Assembly (NCBI RefSeq): GCF_900188435.1
Contig: NZ_FYFA01000001.1
Coordinates: forward strand, 744,001-808,000
Direction: 5' to 3'
Source: Marinobacter sp. es.048
GTDB taxonomy: Bacteria; Pseudomonadota; Gammaproteobacteria; Pseudomonadales; Oleiphilaceae
DNA length: 64,000 nt
In this document: positions 1 to 9,224 of the stretch, in pieces
Position numbering within the stretch: the stretch's first letter is position 1
How the letters are laid out: each line of letters begins with the position of its first letter
Position numbers and translations under genes: made by a program
The notes under the pieces: model-generated
What the model was told of the DNA's origin: nothing
The model's input: only the letters and a program-made list of their open reading frames with translations
Database searches by the model: none

Positions 1-195
1 TCACATCAACACACCTTAAAAGTATTCTATAATTATATACGCTAGCATAAAGCCGTCAAATAAAGAAATTGATCCCTGGGGCTCGGCATTAGTTTATGTT
101 TATATATCGTTGTTTATTTAGGTTTTTAGGAGGTAAAAGGCGCTCGATGAACAAAGCATGGACTGGCGCATGCATTGCGCTTGTCACAGGATGGT

Positions 196-220
196 CAATA
201 TAGTATGGTTCCATACCATA
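196..220 (+). promoter_or_regulatory. Putative operator upstream of first operon
   Basis: CAATATAGTATGG at 196-208 is followed by ACCATA at 215-220, so that TATGGT (204-209) and ACCATA form an inverted repeat with a 5-nt spacer. The 12-mer CAATATAGTATG recurs exactly, in the opposite orientation, upstream of the MFS gene (8444-8455). It sits about 80 bp before the start at 287. Binding by a regulator is inferred. Confidence 0.5.
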
Positions 221-286
221 ATGATTGTAACTATGCCATCTTGGTACAGCAAAATTCATGCTGGCATGCTGAAGAGAGAGGGTTTT

Positions 287-1453
287 ATGAATTTCGCGTT
301 GACTGAAGATCAGGCTGCCATCCGCTCGGCCATCGAGGATGTCTGCAAAAATTTTGACGATGAGTACTGGACCCAAAAAGACAAGATCGGAGGTTTTCCT
401 GAGGACTTCTATACCGCGATGGCAAGTGCTGGCTGGTTGGGTATTGCGATGCCTGAAGAGTACGGCGGAGCGGGGCTGGGTATCAGTGAAGCGTGCCTGA
501 TGATGGAAACAGTGAGTGGGTCCGGAGCGGGGTTGTCTGGCGCGTCGGCCATACACATGAATGTTTTCGGTCTGCACCCGGTGGTGGTTCACGCCAACGA
601 TGAACAAAAAGCGCGCTGGCTGCCCCCAATTATTGAAGGTAGGGAGAAAGCGTGCTTTGGGGTCACTGAACCCAACACTGGACTGAACACCTTGAAGCTC
701 AAAACTATGGCCGTGCGAAAAGGTGACAAGTATGTAGTCAACGGACAAAAAGTGTGGATTTCAACGGCTCAGGTGGCCAACAAGATTTTGTTGCTGGCAC
801 GCACCACACCTATCGACCAGGTCAAATCCGCCGCCCATGGTTTAAGTCTGTTTTACACGGATCTGGATCGCAGCAAGATTGATGTGCACGAAATCGAAAA
901 GATGGGCCGTAAGGCAGTGGATTCCAACCAGCTGTTTATTGATGGCCTTGAGATACCGGTGGAAGACCGTATCGGTGAAGAAGGTGAAGGTTTCAAGTAC
1001 ATACTTCATGGCCTTAACCCCGAACGTTTGTTGCTGGCCGCTGAGGCAGCAGGCCTCGGTCGGGCAGCGCTAAGAAGGGCGGCGAAGTACGCTGGAGAGC
1101 GGATTGTCTTTAACCGTCCGATTGGTAAGAACCAGGGCATCCAGCATCCCCTGGCCGAGCGGTGGATCGATCTCGAGGCGGGCACTCTTCTGTATCAGCG
1201 AGGCGCCTGGCTGTATGACCAAGGTATGTCCTGTGGCGCCGAAGCCAACGCTGCGAAGTTTTTCTGCGCCGAAGCGGGCTATCGCGCCTGTGAAACGGCG
1301 GTGATGACGCATGGCGGCATGGGCTATGCCAAGGAATACCATGTTGAGCGGTATTTCCGCGAATCCATGTTGCCGCGAATAGCTCCAGTTTCTCCCCAAT
1401 TGATATTGTGTTTCATCGCCGAGAGAGTTCTGGGTTTGCCTAAATCCTACTGA
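287..1453 (+). CDS. Acyl-CoA dehydrogenase
   Basis: A 388-residue FAD-dependent acyl-CoA dehydrogenase that would oxidise an acyl-CoA to the trans-2-enoyl-CoA and pass electrons to ETF. The N-terminal helical part (LTEDQ near residue 5), the middle-domain motif FGVTEPNTG and the C-terminal MTHGGMGY segment are all recognisable. ATG at 287 is preferred over the in-frame codon at 158, because a GAGAGAG purine run lies just upstream and family homology begins there. It is the first gene of an operon with acetoacetyl-CoA synthetase, mmsA and etfBA, so its electron acceptor is encoded with it. The actual substrate cannot be read from the sequence; a branched or bulky acyl-CoA is likely from context. 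Confidence 0.9.
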   Translation: MNFALTEDQAAIRSAIEDVCKNFDDEYWTQKDKIGGFPEDFYTAMASAGWLGIAMPEEYGGAGLGISEACLMMETVSGSGAGLSGASAIHMNVFGLHPVVVHANDEQKARWLPPIIEGREKACFGVTEPNTGLNTLKLKTMAVRKGDKYVVNGQKVWISTAQVANKILLLARTTPIDQVKSAAHGLSLFYTDLDRSKIDVHEIEKMGRKAVDSNQLFIDGLEIPVEDRIGEEGEGFKYILHGLNPERLLLAAEAAGLGRAALRRAAKYAGERIVFNRPIGKNQGIQHPLAERWIDLEAGTLLYQRGAWLYDQGMSCGAEANAAKFFCAEAGYRACETAVMTHGGMGYAKEYHVERYFRESMLPRIAPVSPQLILCFIAERVLGLPKSY

Positions 1454-1474
1454 TCAATATTCGGGAGAGTTAAC

Positions 1475-3442
1475 GTGAAACCGTTCTGGGAACCAACGTC
1501 TGAACGCGCAGCCAATGCTCGTATCAGCCATTACGCCCGCTGGCTGGCGGACCGCTCGGAAAACACTACCTTCAGTGATTACGATTCACTCTGGCAGTGG
1601 TCCGTAAGTAATATTGAAGAGTTTTGGGAGAGTATCTGGGACTACTTTGAAGTGGAGTCCCCGGCGCGATACTCAAGTGTTCTGGATAGCCGCAAAATGC
1701 CAGGCGCCAAATGGTTCTCGGGCGCACAGGTGAACTATGTAAACCAGGTGTTTAAAAATGCGGGGCGAAATCGTCCCGCCATTATTTTTGAGGACGAAGC
1801 GGGCAATAGGCAGGATATCTCCTGGCAGGAACTGGAGAAACAGGTGGCATCCCTGGCCTCGTCTCTGAAGGCTTTAGGTGTTGGCGAGGGCGATCGTGTC
1901 GCGGCTTTCTTACCCAACCGCCCTGAAACCATTGTCGCTTTCCTGGCCTGTGCCAGCGTTGGCGCTGTCTGGTCTGTGTGTTCGCCGGATATGGGAGTCA
2001 TTAGTGTCCTGGATCGTTTTCGGCAAATCGAGCCGAAAGTACTGATCGCGTGCGATGGCTACAGCTATAACGGAAAGGTTTACGACCGTAGAGAGGTCGT
2101 CAGGCAGATCCGGAAGCAACTGCCCTCCGTGAGGCACTTTGTGCCTGTTGACGTATTGAAAACCGAAGGCGCACCTGTCAGGGAGGAAGAGACTCTTAGC
2201 TGGTCCAAACTGGTTTCTGACTCGGTTGAATTCCAGCCAGAGTGGCTGCCATTTGATCACCCGCTCTGGATTGTCTATTCATCCGGAACAACCGGCAAAC
2301 CCAAGCCGATTGTCCATGGCCATGGTGGCATCATCCTTTCAATGTCAGTGAGTCTGGGTTTCCATAATGATCTTGGTGCCCAGGACCGATATCACTGGTA
2401 CTCCACTACCGGTTGGATTATGTGGAACTGTCAGGTAGGTGGGCTGCTGGTTGGAAGTACAGTCTGTATCTACGATGGCAGCCCGGGGTATCCCGATCTC
2501 GGCCGGCTCTGGCGATTCGCAGGTGATGCCGATGTCACGCTTTTTGGTGCAGGTGCCGCTTTTTACGAATCCTGTATGAAAGGTGGCGTCCAGCCAACCA
2601 AGGAAGCTGACCTATCGAGTCTGCACACCATCGGGTCCACCGGTTCTCCATTGGCACCGGATTGTTACGAATGGATACAGGAGCAACTGGGTAAGGATGT
2701 TTGGATCGCTCCCATGTCTGGTGGGACCGACCTTGCTGGTCCCTTTATCGGGGGCAATCCGACCTTACCTGTCTACAAGGGAGAGATGCAGTGTCGGGTA
2801 CTCGGTGCTGCTGTTCATGCCTTTGATGATGCCGGGAAGCAGGTTATTGATGAAGTCGGGGAGCTGGTCTGCACGGAGCCCATGCCCTGCATGCCATTGT
2901 ACTTCTGGAATGACAAAGGCGACGAGCGTTACTACTCGAGTTACTTTGACACCTTTCCGGGGGTCTGGCGCCATGGCGACTGGATGAGCGTCACGCCTCG
3001 CGGTGGAGTTATTATCTACGGCCGTTCAGACGCCACGATTAATCGCCATGGCATCAGGATGGGCACCAGTGAGCTGTATCAAGCCATAGAGGTGTTGCCT
3101 GAGGTGGTGGACAGCCTGGTGGTGGACTTGGAGTTTCTTGGCAAACAGTCCTACATGCCGCTTTTTGTCGTGCTCAAAGAGGGAGTAGTACTTGATCAGA
3201 ACCTCTGTGAGGACATCAAATCGCGTATCCGCAATGCGCTGACCGCAAGGCACGTCCCTAACGATATTTTCGCCGTACCAGCGGTGCCCAGAACCCTGTC
3301 TGGCAAGAAGCTCGAAGTGCCGATAAAAAAAGTGCTTCTTGGTGAACCCCTGGGGCAGGTGGTTAACCGGGATTCGCTGGCCAATCCGGAAAGTCTCGAA
3401 TGGTACAGACATTTTGCAGAGCGATTTCTGAGCAACGCTTAA
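1475..3442 (+). CDS. Acetoacetyl-CoA synthetase (acetoacetate-CoA ligase)
   Basis: A 655-residue adenylate-forming ligase, the usual length for acetoacetate-CoA ligases. The N-terminal acetyl-CoA-synthetase-like cap (KPFWEPTSE, residues 2-10), the ATP loop YSSGTTGKPKPIVHG (268-282) and the C-terminal LSGKKLEVPIKK segment with the catalytic Lys (about 611-622) are present. It would activate acetoacetate, or a similar short 3-oxo acid, to the CoA ester for thiolysis. The start is GTG with GGGAGAG eight bases upstream, 21 bp after the acyl-CoA dehydrogenase, indicating co-transcription. Its presence suggests that the pathway releases free acetoacetate or a homologue, as in leucine or isoprenoid breakdown. 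Confidence 0.88.
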   Translation: MKPFWEPTSERAANARISHYARWLADRSENTTFSDYDSLWQWSVSNIEEFWESIWDYFEVESPARYSSVLDSRKMPGAKWFSGAQVNYVNQVFKNAGRNRPAIIFEDEAGNRQDISWQELEKQVASLASSLKALGVGEGDRVAAFLPNRPETIVAFLACASVGAVWSVCSPDMGVISVLDRFRQIEPKVLIACDGYSYNGKVYDRREVVRQIRKQLPSVRHFVPVDVLKTEGAPVREEETLSWSKLVSDSVEFQPEWLPFDHPLWIVYSSGTTGKPKPIVHGHGGIILSMSVSLGFHNDLGAQDRYHWYSTTGWIMWNCQVGGLLVGSTVCIYDGSPGYPDLGRLWRFAGDADVTLFGAGAAFYESCMKGGVQPTKEADLSSLHTIGSTGSPLAPDCYEWIQEQLGKDVWIAPMSGGTDLAGPFIGGNPTLPVYKGEMQCRVLGAAVHAFDDAGKQVIDEVGELVCTEPMPCMPLYFWNDKGDERYYSSYFDTFPGVWRHGDWMSVTPRGGVIIYGRSDATINRHGIRMGTSELYQAIEVLPEVVDSLVVDLEFLGKQSYMPLFVVLKEGVVLDQNLCEDIKSRIRNALTARHVPNDIFAVPAVPRTLSGKKLEVPIKKVLLGEPLGQVVNRDSLANPESLEWYRHFAERFLSNA

Positions 3443-3512
3443 GGTCGGGGTTGATTTTTTTGTCTCTCAGAACGTTTTCTCAGAATTGTCAAATTTCGAA
3501 AGGTGAAAAAGT

Positions 3513-5021
3513 ATGTCGGAAACTGATATTCCAACGGTAAAGCTCCTGATCGATGGCGAGTTTATTGAATCCCAAACTGATCAATGGCGCGATGTAGTCA
3601 ATCCGGCCACCCAGCAAGTGCTGGCTCGGGTGCCGTTTGCGACCAAAGATGAGATTCAGCGTGCCGTGGGAAGTGCGAACAAGGCGTTTCAGCGCTGGAA
3701 ACAGACTCCAATTGGTGCCCGTGCAAGAATTTTTCTGAAATACCAGCAGCTTATTCGTGAAAATATGAAGGAGCTGGCGGCTCTGCTGACCGCTGAGCAG
3801 GGCAAGACTCTGGCTGATGCCGAAGGCGATGTCTTCCGTGGCCTGGAGGTGGTAGAGCATGCTTCCGCTGTTGGTAACCTGCAGCTGGGCGAGCATGCAA
3901 ACAATGTCGCTGGCGGTGTGAACACCTATACGCTACTCAAACCTATCGGTGTCTGTGCCGGTATTACACCATTCAACTTTCCGGCAATGATTCCCTTGTG
4001 GATGTTCCCGATGGCCATTGCGACGGGTAATACGTTCGTTCTCAAGCCGTCCGAACAGGATCCCATGGTGACCATGCGTCTGGTTGAGTTGGCTCTGGAA
4101 GCGGGAATTCCGGCGGGTGTTCTGAACGTCATTCATGGAGGTGAAGATGCGGTTAACGGTGTCTGTGACCACCCGGATATCAAAGCCATTTCCTTTGTTG
4201 GCTCGACTCATGTAGGTACTCATGTCTACCACCGTGCTTCCCAATCCGGTAAGCGAGTGCAGTGTATGATGGGGGCGAAGAACCATGGTGTGGTTCTGCC
4301 AGACGCGAACAAAGATCAAACCCTGAACAACATCGTCGGTGCTTCTTTTGGCGCTGCGGGACAGCGCTGTATGGCGTTGCCGGTCATGGTTCTTGTCGGT
4401 GAGGCCCAGAATTGGCTGCCCGATATGATTGAAAGAGCGAAGGCGCTAAAGGTTGGCGCTGGCGTTGAGGATGGAACCGATGTTGGCCCTGTTATCTCAA
4501 AGTCCGCGCTGGATCGCATTCATAGCCTTATCCAAAAAGGAGTGGATGAGGGGGCTGAGTTGGTTCTCGACGGTCGTAATCCAGAGGTTGAGGGCTATGA
4601 CAACGGCAACTTCGTTGGCCCCACGATTTTTGCCAATGTAACGGCGGATATGACGGTCTATCAGCAGGAAATTTTCGGCCCGGTATTGTGTGTGGTTAAC
4701 GTAGACACCCTGGACGAAGCCATCGAGTTTGTTAACCGTAACCCGCACGGCAATGGCACGGCGGTATTTACCCGTTCCGGTGGCGCAGCCCACCGTTTCG
4801 AAGAGCACATTGATGTAGGGCAGGTAGGTATCAACGTACCGATTCCCGTGCCAGTGCCATTGTTCTCTTTCAGCGGCTCGCGAGGTTCGAAGCTTGGTGA
4901 TCTTGGTCCATACGGTAAACAGGTTATCCAATTCTATACCCAAGCCAAGACTGTTACTGCTCGCTGGTTTGATGAAGACGATGTGGGTGCTGGAGTGAAT
5001 ACCACCATTACCCTGAAATAA
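3513..5021 (+). CDS. mmsA: CoA-acylating methylmalonate-semialdehyde dehydrogenase
   Basis: A 502-residue aldehyde dehydrogenase of the CoA-acylating MmsA group, converting (methyl)malonate semialdehyde plus CoA and NAD to propionyl- or acetyl-CoA and CO2. Asn155 in TPFNFP and the nucleophile Cys286 in GQRCMALP are visible. The general-base Glu motif of ordinary aldehyde dehydrogenases is replaced by MMGAKNH, as is typical of this subfamily. A purine-rich GAAAGG precedes the ATG. It lies between acetoacetyl-CoA synthetase and etfB in one operon and probably handles a C3-C4 branched remnant. A role in valine breakdown is possible too, but the neighbours favour the local pathway. Confidence 0.92.
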   Translation: MSETDIPTVKLLIDGEFIESQTDQWRDVVNPATQQVLARVPFATKDEIQRAVGSANKAFQRWKQTPIGARARIFLKYQQLIRENMKELAALLTAEQGKTLADAEGDVFRGLEVVEHASAVGNLQLGEHANNVAGGVNTYTLLKPIGVCAGITPFNFPAMIPLWMFPMAIATGNTFVLKPSEQDPMVTMRLVELALEAGIPAGVLNVIHGGEDAVNGVCDHPDIKAISFVGSTHVGTHVYHRASQSGKRVQCMMGAKNHGVVLPDANKDQTLNNIVGASFGAAGQRCMALPVMVLVGEAQNWLPDMIERAKALKVGAGVEDGTDVGPVISKSALDRIHSLIQKGVDEGAELVLDGRNPEVEGYDNGNFVGPTIFANVTADMTVYQQEIFGPVLCVVNVDTLDEAIEFVNRNPHGNGTAVFTRSGGAAHRFEEHIDVGQVGINVPIPVPVPLFSFSGSRGSKLGDLGPYGKQVIQFYTQAKTVTARWFDEDDVGAGVNTTITLK

Positions 5022-5037
5022 CGAAAGGTATTTGTCT

Positions 5038-5787
5038 ATGAAAGTGCTGGTCGCTGTTAAGAGAGTGATTGACTACAACGTGAAGGCGAGAGTCAAGCCG
5101 GACAAGTCCGGCGTCGATCTGAATAATGTCAAAATGTCCATGAATCCGTTCTGCGAGATTGCGGTGGAAGAGGCCGTCAGGCTCAAGGAAAAGGGCATAG
5201 CTTCTGAAATTATTGTGGTGTCCGTGGGTAACAAGGCGTCTCAAGAGCAGCTTCGCACGGCAATGGCGCTGGGAGCAGATCGGGCCATTTTAATTGAAAC
5301 TGAAGATGGCCACAGCGCCCTGCCGATCGCCAAGCTGCTCAAAAGCGTGGTCGATAAAGAGCAACCTGACCTGATCTTGCTGGGCAAGCAGTCGATCGAT
5401 AGTGATAACAACCAGACTGGCCAAATGCTGGCAGCGCTGGCCGGTTATCCCCAGGCGACGTTTGCCTCAGAAATCGACATCGTGGACGGCAAAGCAAAGG
5501 TTACTCGCGAAGTAGACGGTGGGCTTCAAACGGTGGAGTTGACTCTACCAGCCATTGTGACGACGGATCTTCGGCTGAATGAGCCGCGGTATGCCTCGTT
5601 GCCCAATATTATGAAAGCCAAGAAAAAAACCTTGGAAACCGTGACCCCGAAAGACCTGGGCGTGGACACCGGTTCCACGTTGCAGATCGTGGAGGTTGAA
5701 GCGCCGGCGACCCGCTCCGCTGGTATCCGGGTTGCAGACGTTGACGAGCTTGTCGATAGACTTAAAAATGAAGCTAGGGTGATCTAA
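5038..5787 (+). CDS. etfB: Electron transfer flavoprotein, beta subunit
   Basis: A 249-residue EtfB. The canonical start [14 protein letters not shown] fits ATG 5038, with CGAAAGG ten bases upstream; the TTG six bases earlier is less likely. The AMP-binding region with [16 protein letters not shown] and the recognition-loop region after [15 protein letters not shown] residues ([11 protein letters not shown]) are present. With EtfA it forms the soluble FAD carrier that takes electrons from acyl-CoA dehydrogenases to ETF-quinone oxidoreductase. It is followed directly by etfA without a spacer. This is probably a pathway-dedicated ETF copy serving the several acyl-CoA dehydrogenases of the window. 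Confidence 0.96.
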   Translation: MKVLVAVKRVIDYNVKARVKPDKSGVDLNNVKMSMNPFCEIAVEEAVRLKEKGIASEIIVVSVGNKASQEQLRTAMALGADRAILIETEDGHSALPIAKLLKSVVDKEQPDLILLGKQSIDSDNNQTGQMLAALAGYPQATFASEIDIVDGKAKVTREVDGGLQTVELTLPAIVTTDLRLNEPRYASLPNIMKAKKKTLETVTPKDLGVDTGSTLQIVEVEAPATRSAGIRVADVDELVDRLKNEARVI

Positions 5788-6720
5788 ATGCGCATTCTTG
5801 TTATTGCAGAGCACGATAATGTCGAACTTAACGGGGCAACGCGTAGCGCCCTAGCGGCTGCGAAAGAAATAAGGCCAGAGGGTATCTCGGTGCTCGTGGC
5901 CGGCCACAATTGCGGTGCTGTAGCAGAGCAGGTAGCCCAGTGCGACGGCGTGAACACAGTGGTTGTTTGCGACAATGCGGCCTATGAGCACCAGCTTCCG
6001 GAAAAAATTGCGGATCTGGTAGTTGAAATAAGTAAAGGTGCGAGCCATATTCTTGTCTCTGCCACAACCTGGGGCAAAAGCTTTATGCCCCGGGTTGCAG
6101 CGCTGCTGGATGTTGATCAGATCTCTGAGATTATTTCCGTATTGGATGAAGAAACCTTTAAACGTCCAATATACGCTGGTAATGCGATTGCGACGGTCAA
6201 ATCTTCTGCTGATGTTAAAGTGATCACAGTAAGGGCAACGGCGTTCGACCCGGTATCTGCCAAGGACGAACCGGCTACTATCGAAAATAGCGACTTGGTA
6301 CTGAGTAACGATAAAGCCAGGTTTGTCGATGAGCAGCTTACAACATCAGATCGACCAGATCTGGCAGCGGCGGACATCGTCGTTTCAGGTGGCCGTGGCA
6401 TGCAAAGTGGAGACAACTTCAAACTGCTTTACAGTCTGGCTGATAAGTTTGGGGCGGCCGTAGGGGCATCCCGGGCAGCTGTTGATGCGGGATTTGTCTC
6501 CAATGACCTGCAAGTGGGCCAGACGGGCAAGATCGTGGCGCCGAAACTATATGTGGCAGTAGGGATTTCTGGTGCTATCCAGCATCTGGCGGGTATGTCC
6601 GACTCAAAGGTCATTGTGGCCATCAACAAGGACGAGGAAGCGCCGATCTTCCAGGTCGCGGATTATGGGCTGGTAGCGGATCTTTTCGAGGCCGTGCCGG
6701 AGTTAGAACGCAAGCTTTGA
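5788..6720 (+). CDS. etfA: Electron transfer flavoprotein, alpha subunit
   Basis: A 310-residue EtfA. The N-terminal ETF domain begins [11 protein letters not shown]. The C-terminal FAD-binding domain has [12 protein letters not shown] (around residue 196), [20 protein letters not shown] and [14 protein letters not shown], the standard signature. The ATG immediately follows the TAA of etfB, implying translational coupling. It is the last gene of the first operon. No clear U-tract terminator follows; a small CTCTGA/TCAGAG inverted repeat is at 6748-6760. Confidence 0.96.
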   Translation: MRILVIAEHDNVELNGATRSALAAAKEIRPEGISVLVAGHNCGAVAEQVAQCDGVNTVVVCDNAAYEHQLPEKIADLVVEISKGASHILVSATTWGKSFMPRVAALLDVDQISEIISVLDEETFKRPIYAGNAIATVKSSADVKVITVRATAFDPVSAKDEPATIENSDLVLSNDKARFVDEQLTTSDRPDLAAADIVVSGGRGMQSGDNFKLLYSLADKFGAAVGASRAAVDAGFVSNDLQVGQTGKIVAPKLYVAVGISGAIQHLAGMSDSKVIVAINKDEEAPIFQVADYGLVADLFEAVPELERKL

Positions 6721-7063
6721 AGTGCTAAGGCCTGCCAGATGGAGGCGCTCTGATTCAGAGACAGAAGTGTTTTTGAGCAGGTGCCTCCGCCGCGACGAAT
6801 TATAAGTGGGCCCGCGATCACATACCGATAGCTCAGCGCGCCCAATATTCCCCTCAGATCGCCTATGTCAGTCCCATCAGCTAACCCATCCGCCTGAGAT
6901 TGAGCGACAGACAGACCAGATCCAAGTCTCCCGCCACGGAAGCATAAAGCGCATTGATCACTATTAGAGTGACTGGTGCAAAAAAATCGTGCACATAACT
7001 GAGCCTTATTGTGTATTTGATTTCCAATTCTTGCCGAGAGTGGCCCGCATGAGTTGTGCTTAT
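6721..7063. other. Intergenic region without recognisable gene
   Basis: 343 bp between convergent etfA and the MFS gene. I see only a short inverted repeat CTCTGATTCAGAG (6748-6760), followed loosely by GTGTTTTTG, which might end etfA transcription. No RNA gene, operator or coding fragment is evident. Confidence 0.4.
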
Positions 7064-8368
7064 CTATGGCATTTCACTCACCTTTGTCTGATAGACGAGG
7101 ATCGCGCCCACAACCATCACCAATGCCGTGATGGCCAGCAAATTGGCTGGCGAAGTACCTGCACCCAGAAGGAAACCGGCCAGAGCCGGACTGGCTATCG
7201 CGCCCATGCGCCCGATTCCGTAGCACCATCCGAGCCCTGTGGTCCGGATTTGTGGGGGATAGATGGTCAACGCCAGTGTGTACATGTTGGAGAAGCCGCC
7301 CATCATGGTCATTCCCACAAGGAAACAGATTGTCCACACCAACGGCATGGCCACCGAATCGTTTCGGATTGTGAGGCTGAGGACGATCATGAGTACTGTA
7401 GTGGCAAGGAAGCAGGCAGCAATCAGGTAGTTCAGCGTAAATTTCCTGGAGAACCAGCCGATGGCAAAAGTTCCCAGTATTGAGCCGAGAGCGAGAACCA
7501 CCACCGAATGAATGCTCTGCTCCAGGGGAATGCCCACATCGACAAAAATCTTTGGCAGCCAGCTCGTGAGGAAGTAGCTCACGCCAAACATGAGCCCGAA
7601 TGCAGCCCATATGATAACGGTAGCCCGGCGCCTTCCTGCTTTTACCAAGGACTTTAGGTTGGCTGACTCAGCTTTTTTGGCGACATCCGGGAGCTCGGAG
7701 ATTTCGGGTTGTCTGATGTATTTCAGGATACGGTTAATTTTTAGCAGAGCTGTGTCCCGTTTGCGGGCCAGTAGAAATATGATCGACTCTGGTACGACCG
7801 CGTAGAACAGCACGCCCATGAACATTGTTGCTATACCTAAAGAAAGATAGAGCGCTTGCCAGCCAATTGTGGGGATTAGCCAGGCCGCGATGAATCCACC
7901 GACCATTGCGCCAACTGAAGTGCCGGCCACCATCGCAGCAATGGCGAAGTTGCGATGATTCTTAGGCGCGAACTCGCCGAAAAAACCGGGGGAAACTGTC
8001 ATTAAGGTTCCCAGGCCCAAGCCAGCCATGAATCGTAATGCGATGAGTGTAGTTACCGTCTGGGCGTAGAAGACCGCGCTGGTTGCTATGCCGGCTACCA
8101 TAAAGGCTGTGCTGATGACTTTGCGTCGCCCGTAAATGTCTGCCAGAGGTGCTAGGAACATGGCGCCTAGAGTCATTCCAATCATACCGGCGCTGAAAAC
8201 GAATCCCAGTTCTTCGGAGCTGAGTGCCCAATCCTCAGCGATTGCGGGACCGCTGAAGGAGATGACAAAAATATCGATGCCGTCGAGCATCATCCCGAGA
8301 AAGCCAATGATCAGAATGACGATCTGAATCGGCGTTATGTTGCGTGAATCGAGAACCTCTTTGTTCAT
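7064..8368 (-). CDS. MFS transporter, aromatic acid:H+ symporter (AAHS) type
   Basis: A 434-residue, 12-helix major facilitator protein. The loop 2-3 signature GAMFLAPLADIYGRRKVI is the MFS A-like motif with the AAHS-type DIYGRR. The N-terminal GFLGMMLDGIDIFVISF contains the Asp residues of TM1 (DGID) typical of PcaK/BenK-like carriers. A cytoplasmic loop of about 50 residues (roughly 200-250) separates the halves. It would import an organic acid with protons across the inner membrane, plausibly the pathway substrate or an intermediate. It stands alone on the minus strand between two plus-strand operons. Its upstream region carries the shared AATATAGTATG-like element and a GTTCAT/ATGAAC repeat. 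Confidence 0.88.
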   Translation of the reverse strand: MNKEVLDSRNITPIQIVILIIGFLGMMLDGIDIFVISFSGPAIAEDWALSSEELGFVFSAGMIGMTLGAMFLAPLADIYGRRKVISTAFMVAGIATSAVFYAQTVTTLIALRFMAGLGLGTLMTVSPGFFGEFAPKNHRNFAIAAMVAGTSVGAMVGGFIAAWLIPTIGWQALYLSLGIATMFMGVLFYAVVPESIIFLLARKRDTALLKINRILKYIRQPEISELPDVAKKAESANLKSLVKAGRRRATVIIWAAFGLMFGVSYFLTSWLPKIFVDVGIPLEQSIHSVVVLALGSILGTFAIGWFSRKFTLNYLIAACFLATTVLMIVLSLTIRNDSVAMPLVWTICFLVGMTMMGGFSNMYTLALTIYPPQIRTTGLGWCYGIGRMGAIASPALAGFLLGAGTSPANLLAITALVMVVGAILVYQTKVSEMP

Positions 8369-8413
8369 ACTATTCTCCCATTGAGTCGCGAGGACCAGTA
8401 ATTACGCGCCTGA

Positions 8414-8428
8414 GTTCATATAATGAAC
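8414..8428. promoter_or_regulatory. Perfect inverted repeat upstream of MFS gene
   Basis: GTTCAT-ATA-ATGAAC is a perfect 6-bp inverted repeat with a 3-nt spacer, 46-60 bp upstream of the MFS start codon. Its position fits an operator, and it differs from the AATATAGTATG family. No regulator can be assigned. Confidence 0.4.
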
Positions 8429-8442
8429 AAGACATAATGGAA

Positions 8443-8456
8443 GCATACTATATTGA
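8443..8456 (-). promoter_or_regulatory. Putative shared operator upstream of MFS gene
   Basis: The plus strand reads GCATACTATATTGA; the minus strand therefore contains CAATATAGTATGC, identical over 12 bases to the element at 196-207. It lies about 75 bp before the MFS start at 8368. Confidence 0.5.
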
Positions 8457-8578
8457 GGGTTCAAGAGCTGCGGAGCTCAACCTCTTGTTCTGGAGACACG
8501 GGTTGGGCTGCACTTTAGCCATAAAAGAGTGTGTTTATTGATGGAATACCGCGCCAGCTTTCGAAGCGTGGGGCGAAA

Positions 8579-8976
8579 ATGAATAAACGAAGTAAATTGG
8601 AGGCGTCGCGCCGCCTCACACTAACATGTATCGGGCATTGCTTTGCTGGTCGAGTGGATGCGGCGATTGATTTTCTGGCGTCGGACGCAACTCGGTGGGT
8701 GGCCGGAGATCCCAGTAAAGTCAATGTGTCGGGTTTGAAGAATAGGCCAAGAATCGAGCGTAAGCTTGTATGACTCCGTAAGGCCTGCCCAAATGGCATG
8801 GAAGGATCATTGATGGTGTGACGGCCAAGGATGAGCGTGTGTGCGTGAGTGCATTGACACATTGCGCCAATTTTCGTCAAGGTCTATCGAGTGCTGGCCG
8901 TCGCTATGCACCACCACTGTCTCGCAATACCCTACACATTCTTGATACTGCAGAAAGCTTGGCTAATTTCTTCTAA
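8579..8976 (+). pseudogene. SnoaL/NTF2-like protein, frameshifted remnant
   Basis: The reading frame from ATG 8579 gives an NTF2-fold start (AIDFLASDATRWVAGDP) and stops at 8771-8773. Homology resumes in another frame at 8812 with DGVTAKDERVCV and ends with HILDTAESLANFF and TAA at 8974-8976, matching the usual SnoaL ending (YLDT..VNEVF). At least one frameshift and loss of the segment between the GRRY and HILDTA parts are evident. The NTF2 fold includes ketosteroid isomerase and polyketide cyclases; the lost activity cannot be specified. It lies between the MFS gene and the ligase operon. Confidence 0.6.
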
Positions 8977-9162
8977 TTTTTAGGTATAAAATATATCTGC
9001 GTACAAAATTTATCAATCGCAGAACTTTTTGTTTTGTGTTGATCTGCTTTCCGATCGGTCAAGCCCTTGCCTCGATAAAGTCCCTATTTGCCCTTTGCGT
9101 GTTCATAAATGCGTCGTCCGTGACCGGTCTTGCGTTTAGATGTTGGGGTTGCATTCTGCCAT

Positions 9163-9177
9163 CAAAGTAGTATGCTT
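9163..9177 (+). promoter_or_regulatory. Putative shared operator upstream of ligase operon
   Basis: CAAAGTAGTATGCTT matches the minus-strand element at the MFS promoter (CAATATAGTATGCTT) at 13 of 15 positions. It is about 50 bp before the start of the acyl-CoA ligase. Confidence 0.4.
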
Positions 9178-9224
9178 GCGTATGAATATGGTTTGCCATG
9201 ACCGGGTGAAGGGTTCTAATCGTT

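Noticed and set aside
7074..7610. Long antisense frame inside the MFS gene
   Set aside because: It is a shifted frame of the clear MFS coding sequence, with low-complexity residue usage and no start signal.
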